A stretch of 11,400 nucleotides of DNA from an uncultured Clostridium sp. (GCA_900547915.1 URIN01000019.1:1-11400), one strand, 5' to 3'; positions 1 to 6,058 are shown, numbered from the stretch's first letter. The notes: generated by a model not told the origin, from the sequence alone. Numbers and translations are program-made.

Positions 1-46
1 CAGCTTTTAAAATGATGACCACTTTCCTGTTTGGTTTTCTTTCCAT
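1..46 (-). CDS. possible start of a truncated CDS
   Basis: An ATG at 46-44 on the minus strand lies one base after the stop codon of the zinc-ribbon gene (TAA at 50-48). It opens a frame of 15 residues beginning MERKPNRKVV that stays open to the window edge. The one-base gap suggests translational coupling. The purine-rich 3' end of the upstream gene is only a weak ribosome site. Fifteen codons are too few to name a family, and the frame could be open by chance. Confidence 0.35.
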   Translation of the reverse strand, partial: MERKPNRKVVIILKA

Positions 47-47
47 C

Positions 48-284
48 TTATAGTGCATCTTCTAATTCTTCTTCAGAATAACCAAACATATAATCTTCGT
101 CCTTACCTTTTGATGCCCAAATTAGTGCTGCATCATAAACGCTTAAAGCGTCTTCATCATCGCATGGATCTCCATCCTCGTCATATCCCTCATAAAAATA
201 TTCGTTACAATGAGGGCATCTCCAGTAACCATCTTCATCATATTCAGTAGGTCTTCCACAAGTCCAACATTTAAAATCTGCCAT
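48..284 (-). CDS. small acidic zinc-ribbon protein
   Basis: The 78-aa product has two CxxC knuckles, C6-x2-C9 and C23-x2-C26, spaced like a rubredoxin/zinc-ribbon finger. The remainder is very acidic, with repeated YDEDG-type segments around residues 15-20 and 34-38 and an EEELED tail. There is no signal peptide or membrane segment, so it is probably cytoplasmic. The start is well supported: GGAGG lies 8-10 bases before the ATG. It is the fifth gene of a minus-strand run that includes an exonuclease and two small membrane proteins. The zinc-ribbon reading rests on the visible cysteine pairs. The function is unknown; an adaptor or nucleic-acid-related role is only a guess. Confidence 0.75.
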   Translation of the reverse strand: MADFKCWTCGRPTEYDEDGYWRCPHCNEYFYEGYDEDGDPCDDEDALSVYDAALIWASKGKDEDYMFGYSEEELEDAL

Positions 285-326
285 ATTTTAATACCTCCGT
301 TTTAAAAATCATCATATACTTTTTAT

Positions 327-629
327 TCATCCCTCACCTGTGTTATTAGGAATAATTTCATCTATTGCATCTACATTGATCTCCTCCTTTTCCGTAATCA
401 ACTGTTTCTGCTTTTTTATCTTAATGTGTGTGTGGATTTTTTGGCAAATGATAATAACTCCCATGCCAAAACATGCCCCTGTTGCTAACAGAGGAACTGT
501 TGTTGTTTTTTTTACATAAGCGACTCCATTATTAAATGCTACTTTATTCATTGCCTCAAGCCACTTATCAGGACCGCCTGCAATAGCTGCATTATGTGCC
601 ATTTTTGCATAAGACCAATCTTTAGGCAA
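327..629 (-). CDS. single-pass membrane protein of unknown function, TTG start
   Basis: The product is 100 aa if it begins at the TTG at 629-627. An ATG ten codons upstream (659) would give 110 aa but has no convincing ribosome site, while the TTG follows AAAGGAG by 8 bases. Residues about 1-40 are soluble and rich in Ala and Asn (KMAHNAAIAGGPDKWLEAMN). Residues about 45-63 form one hydrophobic helix with small residues (PLLATGACFGMGVIIIC). A lysine-rich stretch (KIHTHIKIKKQKQ) follows, then an acidic tail. By the positive-inside rule the C-terminal part probably faces the cytoplasm. It lies between the TM2 and zinc-ribbon genes in the same orientation. I do not recognise a family. Confidence 0.65.
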   Translation of the reverse strand: MPKDWSYAKMAHNAAIAGGPDKWLEAMNKVAFNNGVAYVKKTTTVPLLATGACFGMGVIIICQKIHTHIKIKKQKQLITEKEEINVDAIDEIIPNNTGEG

Positions 630-637
630 ATTAAATT

Positions 638-644
638 CTCCTTT
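638..644 (-). promoter_or_regulatory. ribosome site that selects a TTG start
   Basis: On the minus strand this reads AAAGGAG and sits 8 bases before TTG at 629. It lies inside the longer ATG-started version of the frame, which argues that the ATG at 659 is not the true start. Confidence 0.6.
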
Positions 645-674
645 CTTTTTTATGATCATTGCATACTGCCTACT

Positions 675-857
675 TTAAGGATAATACGGATTTGGTTTAA
701 AGAATAGGCTAATTGCGTCTATTATTACTCCAATTCCGGCAAGTCCGCCTGTGCAGGCATATAGAATGCCGAGCAATATCTTTCCCTCATAAAATTTGTG
801 TGCCCCAAACACTCCGAGAAATACACACAGAAAAAATGATACCCATTTGCTTTTCAT
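675..857 (-). CDS. TM2-domain small membrane protein
   Basis: This 60-aa protein is essentially one TM2 domain. Helix 1 (about residues 6-19) leads into the family signature GVFGAHKFYEGK at 15-26, and helix 2 (about 28-52) follows, ending with a short polar tail KPNPYYP. The G-x-x-G-x-H-x-F-Y-x-G pattern is what identifies TM2. The start has GAGGTG 8 bases upstream. TM2 proteins are membrane proteins of generally unknown biochemical function, often fused to other domains; here the domain stands alone. It sits between the exonuclease gene and a second small membrane-protein gene in the same orientation, so a joint role of the pair at the membrane is possible but unproven. Confidence 0.85.
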   Translation of the reverse strand: MKSKWVSFFLCVFLGVFGAHKFYEGKILLGILYACTGGLAGIGVIIDAISLFFKPNPYYP

Positions 858-894
858 TTAATGTTTCACCTCACAATTTAATTTATTTTTGGAA

Positions 895-1539
895 CTAACC
901 AGCAAACTGATATTTCAACAATTCTGAAAATGGACTGTATAACGGCGCTTGCTTTTTTTCGCTTGAATAATATGCGCTCACCTTGAATTCTTGTTCAGTT
1001 TCCATTTTTCTAAATAGCATTGCAGTGTTTTCTGCATCTACTAATGCATCGTGTGCTCCGTCCTCATAACAAATATCAGCGATATTCAGAGCTTCTGAAA
1101 GTCTATAGTGTTTTGGAGAATCCATTTTTTCACTAAATGTTTTCTGACAATCAATCCAATTATCCATTAAAGCGTTTAATTTTGGTATTGAGATGTTCTT
1201 ACCTTCGATTTCTTGACGAAACTGTCTTTCATCGTTTTCGCTCCAGGAAACGAATATCGTATCTTCTGGCAACCATTCAGTAAATAATTTAAGAGCTTGA
1301 ACTGTAGAAGGAGCGTTGCATACGGACTTTCTTGATATCCTTGTTAACTTTTCAATGTATGGTGTAATGAACCCAAATTCAGGTGCCACTAATGAAACAA
1401 ACTCATCAATTTTAATATAGTTTTCATCAAGGAGTACCGCTCCTATTTGAATAAGCTCACTTGAATAGTTAAACTGTTCCGTTCTTTTTATTGGTGGAAC
1501 GTTGCACATTTCTAAATCAACTACAGCATATTTACACAT
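895..1539 (-). CDS. DEDDh-type 3'-5' exonuclease (DnaQ/RNase T fold)
   Basis: The 214-aa product has the three exonuclease motifs in order. Exo I is VVDLEM with D8 and E10, followed by the IQIGAVLLD strand at 30-38. Exo II lies at SWSENDERQF with D103. Exo III is H163-x4-D168 in AHDALVDAENTAML, the DEDDh arrangement. LSEAL (147-151) precedes Exo III as in the family. The family removes nucleotides from the 3' end of DNA or RNA using two metal ions; this substrate cannot be told from sequence. The length fits a stand-alone enzyme, with a roughly 35-residue C-terminal extension beyond the catalytic core. AAGGAGG precedes the ATG by 9 bases, and the ATG overlaps the end of a 44-aa gene (ATGTGTAA), so the two are probably co-translated. 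No polymerase gene is nearby, so this looks like an accessory nuclease. Confidence 0.88.
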   Translation of the reverse strand: MCKYAVVDLEMCNVPPIKRTEQFNYSSELIQIGAVLLDENYIKIDEFVSLVAPEFGFITPYIEKLTRISRKSVCNAPSTVQALKLFTEWLPEDTIFVSWSENDERQFRQEIEGKNISIPKLNALMDNWIDCQKTFSEKMDSPKHYRLSEALNIADICYEDGAHDALVDAENTAMLFRKMETEQEFKVSAYYSSEKKQAPLYSPFSELLKYQFAG

Positions 1540-1666
1540 GGTCTTTAACCTCCTTCATCGGATTTTCAATAATCTGAATTTCAATTCCGAGCTTTTTGGC
1601 AAGTTTGGGATTTTTCTTTTGCTTTTCAAGCAGTCTTAATGTCAATATTCGCTCTCTTGCAGTCAT
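1532..1666 (-). CDS. 44-aa basic protein coupled to the exonuclease gene
   Basis: This short gene begins MTARERILTLRLLEKQKKNP and ends at a TAA that overlaps the exonuclease start (ATGTGTAA, 8 bases shared). A GGAGG lies 8 bases before the ATG, as good as any ribosome site in the window. The product is lysine/arginine-rich and probably helical in its first 30 residues, with a KLAKKLGIEI segment in the middle. There is no cysteine, signal peptide or membrane helix. I do not recognise a named family. A real translated gene is supported by the ribosome site and the tight overlap. It is the first gene of the minus-strand run. Confidence 0.7.
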   Translation of the reverse strand: MTARERILTLRLLEKQKKNPKLAKKLGIEIQIIENPMKEVKDHV

Positions 1667-1695
1667 TGAGACCACCTCCGTTTTGTTGTGTCTAT

Positions 1696-1724
1696 ATCAT
1701 ATCGCAATTTTAAAAAATTCGAAA
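1696..1724 (-). promoter_or_regulatory. weak candidate promoter of the exonuclease gene run
   Basis: On the minus strand a good -10 (TATGAT, 1701-1696) lies about 30 bases before the start of the 44-aa gene. At 17-bp spacing the -35 is only TTTCGA. The spacer contains AATTTT-AA-AAAATT (1706-1719), an AT-rich inverted repeat that could be an operator for the neighbouring XRE regulator. Confidence 0.3.
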
Positions 1725-1778
1725 TCTCTAAATCAGCAAAATAGATGTGGTTAATTTACCCAAAATTGCAAAATAAAA

Positions 1779-1815
1779 GGCAGCGCTTTAGTCTTGGCTA
1801 AAACGCTGCCTTTTT
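1779..1815 (-). terminator. intrinsic terminator after the XRE regulator gene
   Basis: The arms GGCAGCG(C)TTTAG and CTAAA(A)CGCTGCC pair over 13 positions with one mismatch around a 6-base loop. A T-rich run follows on both sides (TTTTATTTT on the minus strand, TTTTT on the plus strand). It separates the regulator gene from the exonuclease run. Confidence 0.85.
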
Positions 1816-1835
1816 CGAGTATTCTAAAACTTTTT

Positions 1836-2339
1836 TTAAGAGTTTTGTATTTTCATTTTCTCACACCAAAGTTGAATTGCCTCAACAGTCATTGAGATTT
1901 TTTCTAACTCTTCAAGGATTTTATTAAGGTCGCTAATCTCATCACTGTCTACTTTGCCGTCCGCAAGAATTTCCATAAGTCTTATTTTTTTTGCGTTTAT
2001 AGACTCTAAAGAAACTGCCATATTAACAAGTATTTCGTGAATACTGCTTCTTCCGCTGACAACAGGCGTATCAATTTCACCGATAGGACATTCATGGCAA
2101 CAGTAGTAGTTTCGAAGCTCCGGCTTACCATACGCTTTAGACATTGCTACAACATCCATCGGTTGAATTGCAACGGTTCCGTCTTCTATTTTAACTAATT
2201 TGCTTTCATTTAAGTAGCTGTATTTTCCGCCATCAATCCTTGCGATAATATCAGCAGCTTTAGCTCTGCTGTAACCTAATTCTTCATCTCTTGTGATTTG
2301 ATAAATAGATTTATTTTCTTTGGTTGAAATCTTTCCCAT
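1836..2339 (-). CDS. XRE-type helix-turn-helix regulator with CC-x-x-C motif
   Basis: The 167-aa protein has an N-terminal helix-turn-helix-like region (about residues 10-70; ITRDEELGYSRAKAADII, then a KLVKIEDG turn and MDVVAMSKAYGKPEL) resembling XRE-family DNA-binding domains of Clostridia. A conserved-looking NYYCCHECPIG follows with C80, C81 and C84, a possible metal or redox site. The C-terminal half (about 97-162) is helical and probably mediates dimerisation. GAGGG lies 9 bases before the ATG, behind a consensus promoter and ahead of its own terminator, so it is a single-gene unit. The adjacent downstream exonuclease run is the obvious candidate target, but no operator can be proven. 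Family assignment is from remembered resemblance, not a search. Confidence 0.8.
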   Translation of the reverse strand: MGKISTKENKSIYQITRDEELGYSRAKAADIIARIDGGKYSYLNESKLVKIEDGTVAIQPMDVVAMSKAYGKPELRNYYCCHECPIGEIDTPVVSGRSSIHEILVNMAVSLESINAKKIRLMEILADGKVDSDEISDLNKILEELEKISMTVEAIQLWCEKMKIQNS

Positions 2340-2368
2340 AATAACATTCCCTCTAAGTTAATGAAATT

Positions 2369-2397
2369 ATTATACTATATTTTTATTGATTTCTCAA
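2369..2397 (-). promoter_or_regulatory. sigma-A promoter of the XRE regulator gene
   Basis: On the minus strand TTGAGA (2397-2392), a 17-bp spacer, then TATAAT (2374-2369). Transcription would start near 2362, leaving a leader of about 23 bases. Confidence 0.85.
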
Positions 2398-2604
2398 CTT
2401 ACTGAAAAACATATGTACTTCTAAAACGGCAAATTTGTTGTGCTTGCTAATTTTAAAGAAATCTATTTTATAGAGAATATAACCTTGAAAGAATCTTTTC
2501 AAATTCTTGTTACAGAAGAAGTAAGTATGCCATTAGGATGACATTCGGTTGGCATTCAACCCATCTTGAGCAATCTCAAGTTATCTCAAGGTGAAAACGA
2601 AAAA
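2398..2604. other. intergenic region with a degenerate reading frame and small dyads
   Basis: No intact gene is visible. On the plus strand one frame is open from 2425 to the TAA at 2623 except for a single TGA at 2539-2541, and it lacks a start with a ribosome site; it could be a gene remnant or chance. Small dyads sit in its second half: GGTTG-N5-CAACC (2547-2561), CTTGAG-CAAT-CTCAAG (2565-2580), and a further copy of ATCTCAAG at 2583-2590 that is a 10-bp-period repeat of 2573-2580. Confidence 0.4.
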
Positions 2605-2642
2605 GGCTCTAAGCCCCGATTTTAAGGGGTTTAGAGCCTTTT
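2605..2642. terminator. long hairpin terminator, probably bidirectional
   Basis: GGCTCTAAGCCCC pairs with GGGGTTTAGAGCC (one G-T wobble) around an 8-base loop. It is flanked by TTTT on the plus strand and TTTTTCG on the minus strand. It sits just past the tRNA-Pro terminator, so it would be a second barrier to minus-strand transcription and the end of any plus-strand transcript from the 2425-2625 region. Confidence 0.8.
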
Positions 2643-2650
2643 GGCATAAG

Positions 2651-2679
2651 AAAAAGACGGTTTAGAAAACCGTCTTTTT
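2651..2679 (-). terminator. intrinsic terminator of tRNA-Pro
   Basis: AAAAAGACGGTT and AACCGTCTTTTT form a perfect 12-bp inverted repeat around a short loop, directly after the encoded CCA end of the tRNA. On the minus strand the stem GACGG/CCGTC is followed by TTTTTCTT. Confidence 0.85.
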
Positions 2680-2757
2680 TGGTCGAGGTGACAGGACTTG
2701 AACCTGCGGCATCCTGCTCCCAAAGCAGGCACTCTAGCCAAACTGAGTTACACCTCG
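2680..2757 (-). tRNA. tRNA-Pro (anticodon UGG)
   Basis: The minus strand folds as a full cloverleaf of 78 bases including the CCA. The acceptor stem is CGAGGTG/CACCTCG with discriminator A and an encoded CCA. The D arm is ACTC/GAGT. The anticodon arm is CCTGC-TTTGGGA-GCAGG, giving anticodon TGG. The T arm is GCAGG-TTCAAGT-CCTGT. It should read proline CCN codons, mainly CCA and CCG. It has its own promoter about 100 bases upstream and a terminator immediately downstream. Its 3' end points toward the AT-rich accessory genes. Confidence 0.96.
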
Positions 2758-2855
2758 ATAAGATTATTAAGTTTTTATGGCTACACTCGGATTTGCTTTT
2801 TTCGCCCTGATTGAAATAACAGGGTTTATTAAGAAAACCAAAGTTTGCAAGAAAT

Positions 2856-2884
2856 ATAATAATATATGAAGAAGGATTTGTCAA
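2856..2884 (-). promoter_or_regulatory. promoter of tRNA-Pro
   Basis: On the minus strand TTGACA (2884-2879), a 17-bp spacer and TATTAT (2861-2856). Transcription would start near 2849, giving a 5' leader of about 90 bases to be processed before the mature tRNA. The leader contains a CCCTG-N10-CAGGG hairpin (2808-2827 approx.). Confidence 0.85.
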
Positions 2885-2995
2885 GCAACTGAACATATAA
2901 AACATTGTGAAAAGGGCTGTTTATCAAAAAAAACAATAAAATATAGTGATTTTTGCAGAACAAACAGCATATGAAACTATGCAATTTAAAATTTC
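2885..2995. promoter_or_regulatory. divergent intergenic region with a candidate operator (dyad at 2967-2982)
   Basis: This is the gap between the outward-facing promoters of tRNA-Pro and the NAD salvage genes. It is AT-rich and holds no gene. GCATA-N6-TATGC (2967-2982) is a perfect 5-bp-arm dyad 13 bases upstream of the -35 box of the salvage promoter. It could bind a regulator of NAD salvage, but the sequence does not identify one. Confidence 0.3.
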
Positions 2996-3024
2996 TTGCA
3001 ATATGGAGCGTCAAAGGGTATTAT
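2996..3024 (+). promoter_or_regulatory. promoter of the NAD salvage genes
   Basis: TTGCAA (2996-3001), a 17-bp spacer and TATTAT (3019-3024); transcription would start near 3031. This rules out the in-frame ATG at 2953, which lies upstream of the promoter, and fits a start at 3058 behind GGGGTG. Confidence 0.7.
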
Positions 3025-3057
3025 AATAATGTATATATTTTATTATGGGGTGTTTGG

Positions 3058-3594
3058 ATGAAACGCTGTTTGATAGTTGTTGATTATCAGAATGATTTTG
3101 TATGTGGTTCACTAGGATTTGAAAAGGCGAAGCAACTGGACGAGCCTATATGCAAAAAAATAGAGGAATACCGCAAATCGGGCGGTGATATTATTTTTAC
3201 TCTGGACACTCATGGCAAGGAATATCTTAAAACGCGGGAGGGTCGGTTTTTACCTGTTGAGCACTGTATAAAAGGTACTGACGGTCACAGCCTTTACGGA
3301 CAGACTGCAAATGCGGCAAGGGAAACCGATGTATATTTTGAAAAAAGCGCCTTCGGCTCTGACGCGCTTTACGAGTATCTGAAAAAATCCGATTATAAAG
3401 AGATCGAACTCTGTGGTGTGGTTAGCAATATCTGTGTGCTTTCTAATGCCGTCCTTGTAAAAACGGCGCTTCCTGAGGCGGATATTAAAATTGACGCCAT
3501 GTGCACAGCATCAAATGACGATGCGCTGAATGAAGCGGCACTTGATGTGCTGGAATCAATTCACGCAGAGATAATGAATCGGGGGAGAATATAA
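3058..3594 (+). CDS. pncA: nicotinamidase-like cysteine hydrolase
   Basis: This 178-aa protein belongs to the isochorismatase/nicotinamidase hydrolase fold. The catalytic triad is visible: D9 in LIVVDYQNDF, K96 in FEKSAFGS and C126 in GVVSNICVL, with the cis-peptide VVS before the cysteine. D50, H52 and H69 (LDTHG and VEHC) are the likely metal ligands, which favours nicotinamidase over other family members. It would convert nicotinamide to nicotinate in the cytoplasm. The next gene uses nicotinate, which strongly supports the assignment. The start at ATG 3058 has GGGGTG 5 bases upstream; a longer in-frame version from 2953 would run through the promoter. The stop overlaps the next start (TAATG), so the two enzymes are probably translationally coupled. 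Confidence 0.87.
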   Translation: MKRCLIVVDYQNDFVCGSLGFEKAKQLDEPICKKIEEYRKSGGDIIFTLDTHGKEYLKTREGRFLPVEHCIKGTDGHSLYGQTANAARETDVYFEKSAFGSDALYEYLKKSDYKEIELCGVVSNICVLSNAVLVKTALPEADIKIDAMCTASNDDALNEAALDVLESIHAEIMNRGRI

Positions 3595-5042
3595 TGGAAA
3601 ACAGAAACCTTACAATGCTTTGCGATTTTTATGAGCTGACAATGGCAGGCGGATATTTTAAAAACAATATGCACAAGAGAAATGCGTATTTTGATGTGTT
3701 TTTTCGCTCTGTTCCGGACGGCGGCGGTTTTGCTATTGCGGCAGGTCTTGAGGAAATCGTAAAATATATTCAGGATCTGCATTTTTCAGCAGAGGATATA
3801 GAATACCTGCGTTCTAAGAAAATATTTGATGAAGAGTTCTTGAAATATCTTGCGGAATTCAAATTTACGGGAGATATTTATGCGGTTCCTGAAGGCACAC
3901 CCGTTTTTCCGTATGAGCCTATTATAACGGTGCGTGCTCCCGCAATTGAAGCACAATTAATAGAAACATTTTTATTGCTTCAGGTAAATCACCAGTCGCT
4001 GATAGCAACAAAGGCAAACCGTATTGTGCGCGCGGCGCAGGGCAGAGTAGTGCTTGAATTCGGCTCACGCAGAGCGCAGGGGGCAGACGGTGCGGTAATA
4101 GGAGCAAGGGCGGCATATATAGGTGGTTGTGACGGAACTGCCTGCACGCTTACAGACGAACTTTACGGAGTGCCCGCCGGCGGTACTATGGCTCATTCAT
4201 GGGTTCAGATGTTTGATTCTGAATATGAAGCATTTGAGGCTTACTGCAAGCTATATCCACATAGCGCGACCCTGCTTGTTGATACTTACAATACTCTAAA
4301 AAGCGGCGTTCCGAATGCTATAAAGGCTTTTAAAAACATACTTGTTCCCCAGGGAATTACAGATTTTGCAATTCGCCTTGACTCGGGTGATATTTCATAT
4401 CTTTCAAAGAAAGCCCGAAAGATGCTTGACAATGCCGGTCTGACTACTTGCAAGATTACAGCTTCAAATGCTCTCGATGAATATCTTATAAGAGATCTTA
4501 TGATGCAGGGGGCAAAGATAGATACTTTCGGCGTTGGAGAACGGCTTATAACAGCAAAAAGCTCGCCGGTTTTCGGAGGCGTTTATAAGCTTGCAGCGCT
4601 TGAGGACGAAAACGGTAACATTATTCCTAAAATAAAAATCAGCGAGAACACCGCAAAGATAACCAATCCGCATTTCAAGCGCCTTTACAGATTTTACGAC
4701 CGTGAAAGCGGCAAAGCACTTGCAGATGAGCTGTGCCTGCGCGATGAGGTCATTGACGATAGTCAGCCGCATACGATATTTGACCAGAACGCGGTGTGGA
4801 AAACAAAGACGCTTACTGATTATACAGTTCGTGATCTTCAGGAGCAGATATTCAAAGATGGCAAACTTGTCTACGACCTGCCTTCACTTGACGAGATAAA
4901 GAAGTACTGCCGTCAGCAGATTGGCACGCTGTGGGATGAAGTAAAGCGCTTTGAAAACCCACACACCTATTATGTGGATCTTTCTAAGAAACTGTGGGAT
5001 GAGAAAAGACGTCTCCTTAGTGAAAAGGAGTATATCCTTTAA
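3594..5042 (+). CDS. pncB: nicotinate phosphoribosyltransferase
   Basis: The 482-aa enzyme makes nicotinate mononucleotide from nicotinate and PRPP with ATP, the committed step of the Preiss-Handler NAD salvage route. Family signatures appear in order: MLCDFYELTMAGGYF (8-22), FFRSVPDGGGFAIAAGL (36-52), LEFGSRRAQG (154-163), GGTMAHSW (196-203) with H201 the likely phosphorylated histidine, RLDSGD (261-266) in the phosphate-binding barrel strand, and ITASNALDE plus FGVGERLIT (288-320). Length and all motifs look intact. The start shares one base with the upstream stop and follows GGGGGAG. Together with the nicotinamidase it feeds nicotinamide into NAD; the later enzymes (NadD, NadE) are not in the window. 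Confidence 0.95.
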   Translation: MENRNLTMLCDFYELTMAGGYFKNNMHKRNAYFDVFFRSVPDGGGFAIAAGLEEIVKYIQDLHFSAEDIEYLRSKKIFDEEFLKYLAEFKFTGDIYAVPEGTPVFPYEPIITVRAPAIEAQLIETFLLLQVNHQSLIATKANRIVRAAQGRVVLEFGSRRAQGADGAVIGARAAYIGGCDGTACTLTDELYGVPAGGTMAHSWVQMFDSEYEAFEAYCKLYPHSATLLVDTYNTLKSGVPNAIKAFKNILVPQGITDFAIRLDSGDISYLSKKARKMLDNAGLTTCKITASNALDEYLIRDLMMQGAKIDTFGVGERLITAKSSPVFGGVYKLAALEDENGNIIPKIKISENTAKITNPHFKRLYRFYDRESGKALADELCLRDEVIDDSQPHTIFDQNAVWKTKTLTDYTVRDLQEQIFKDGKLVYDLPSLDEIKKYCRQQIGTLWDEVKRFENPHTYYVDLSKKLWDEKRRLLSEKEYIL

Positions 5043-5061
5043 ATCAGGAGGTTGCTGATAT

Positions 5062-5958
5062 ATGAGCAAAAAAAGAAAAACGGTTGCTGCTGTAATAGTT
5101 ATCGTTGTTCTGATAGCTGTGGCTGCGGCGGCGTATTACATATATAAAGACTTAAATTCACAAGCTCAGGTTACCACAAACACAACGGTTGCTTCCTCTG
5201 AAGGGGAACCCATGACAGTGCCTGCTGAATATCAGGAATATTATAACAAAAACAACGATTTTGTTGGTTGGATAAAAATAGACGGCACAGAGATAGATTA
5301 TCCCGTTGTGCAGACGGATGATAATAGTTATTATTTAAGCCATAATTTTGACAAGAAAAAGGAATCACGCGGAACGATATTTATGGATTATTCAAGTGAT
5401 CCGAATCTTGGCTATATGAACACTGTTATTCACGGGCACAACTGGCTTGATGACACGGTGTTTTCTGAATTGCCTCAGTATTCAGATATTGATTATTACA
5501 GAGAGCACCCTGTTATTGAATACAACACCCGAACGGAGATGCACAAGTGGAAAATTTTTGCCGTGTTTATTACTACCGCATCTGAGGATGAGGATAACGG
5601 GTATGTTTTCAACTATGTTTATCCCGATATGGGAGGCATCAATTTTGACGGGTATATGGCGGAGATAAACAAACGCACTCTTTATTATACAGGTGTTGAT
5701 GTGAACGAGAATGATAAGATACTTACACTTTCAACATGTACCCGTGAAGTAGACACAAGCTCATACAGAGCAGACTGCCGCATAGTTATCCTTGCAAGAA
5801 TGGTGCGGGACGGTGAAAGTGAGCAGGTAAACACTTCAGCGGCGTATGAGAATGAAAATCCAAAGTATCCTCAGATATGGTATGATCTGAAAGGTATTGA
5901 AAATCCGTATAAAAATGATGAGTTTTGGTATCCTTATGACACAATGAGCGCACATTAA
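5062..5958 (+). CDS. srtB: class B sortase
   Basis: The 298-aa protein has an N-terminal membrane anchor (basic KKRK, then hydrophobic residues about 8-27) and an extracellular sortase domain from about 52. The GWIKIDGTEIDYPVVQ entry (69-84), the catalytic histidine in VIHGHNW (H126), the catalytic cysteine in TLSTC (C226) and the arginine in DCRIVILAR (R240) are all present, with the B-class helix insertion between H and C. It would cleave a sorting signal and attach surface proteins to peptidoglycan or build pili. A C-terminal extension of about 45 residues rich in Tyr, Pro and Asn follows the catalytic core. AGGAGG lies 10 bases before the ATG. It starts 19 bp after the phosphoribosyltransferase gene and is probably co-transcribed, but no sortase substrate lies in the window. 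Confidence 0.92.
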   Translation: MSKKRKTVAAVIVIVVLIAVAAAAYYIYKDLNSQAQVTTNTTVASSEGEPMTVPAEYQEYYNKNNDFVGWIKIDGTEIDYPVVQTDDNSYYLSHNFDKKKESRGTIFMDYSSDPNLGYMNTVIHGHNWLDDTVFSELPQYSDIDYYREHPVIEYNTRTEMHKWKIFAVFITTASEDEDNGYVFNYVYPDMGGINFDGYMAEINKRTLYYTGVDVNENDKILTLSTCTREVDTSSYRADCRIVILARMVRDGESEQVNTSAAYENENPKYPQIWYDLKGIENPYKNDEFWYPYDTMSAH

Positions 5959-5990
5959 CAGAGTTAAAATCGAAAAAATTTAAATACGCC

Positions 5991-6021
5991 TTGACTTAAA
6001 GTTGCTTTAATGTACTATAAT
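5991..6021 (+). promoter_or_regulatory. MerR-type promoter with 19-bp spacer and operator dyad
   Basis: TTGACT (5991-5996) and TATAAT (6016-6021) are separated by exactly 19 bp, longer than the normal 17. The spacer holds TTAAAG-TTG-CTTTAA (5996-6010), a perfect 6-bp-arm dyad. Overlong spacing with a dyad between the boxes is the established layout of MerR-family-activated promoters, and CTTAAAG-type arms occur at operators of the thiol/aldehyde-responsive branch. No MerR gene is in the window, so the regulator would act from elsewhere. Confidence 0.72.
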
Positions 6022-6042
6022 AATATCGAAAATATACGGCAA

Positions 6043-6058
6043 GTCCGCATATACGGAC
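6043..6058 (+). promoter_or_regulatory. small dyad in the DUF362 leader
   Basis: GTCCG-CATATA-CGGAC is a perfect 5-bp-arm inverted repeat about 15 bases after the predicted transcription start and 12 bases before GGGAGGA. It could form an RNA hairpin in the leader or be a second protein site. Confidence 0.3.

Noticed and set aside
2609..2905. 98-aa minus-strand reading frame
   Set aside because: It runs across the tRNA-Pro gene, both neighbouring hairpin terminators and the tRNA leader, so the open frame is fortuitous.
2953..3057. 35-residue N-terminal extension of the nicotinamidase
   Set aside because: It spans the promoter (2996-3024), has no ribosome site, and the hydrolase family begins at MKRCLIVVDYQNDF.
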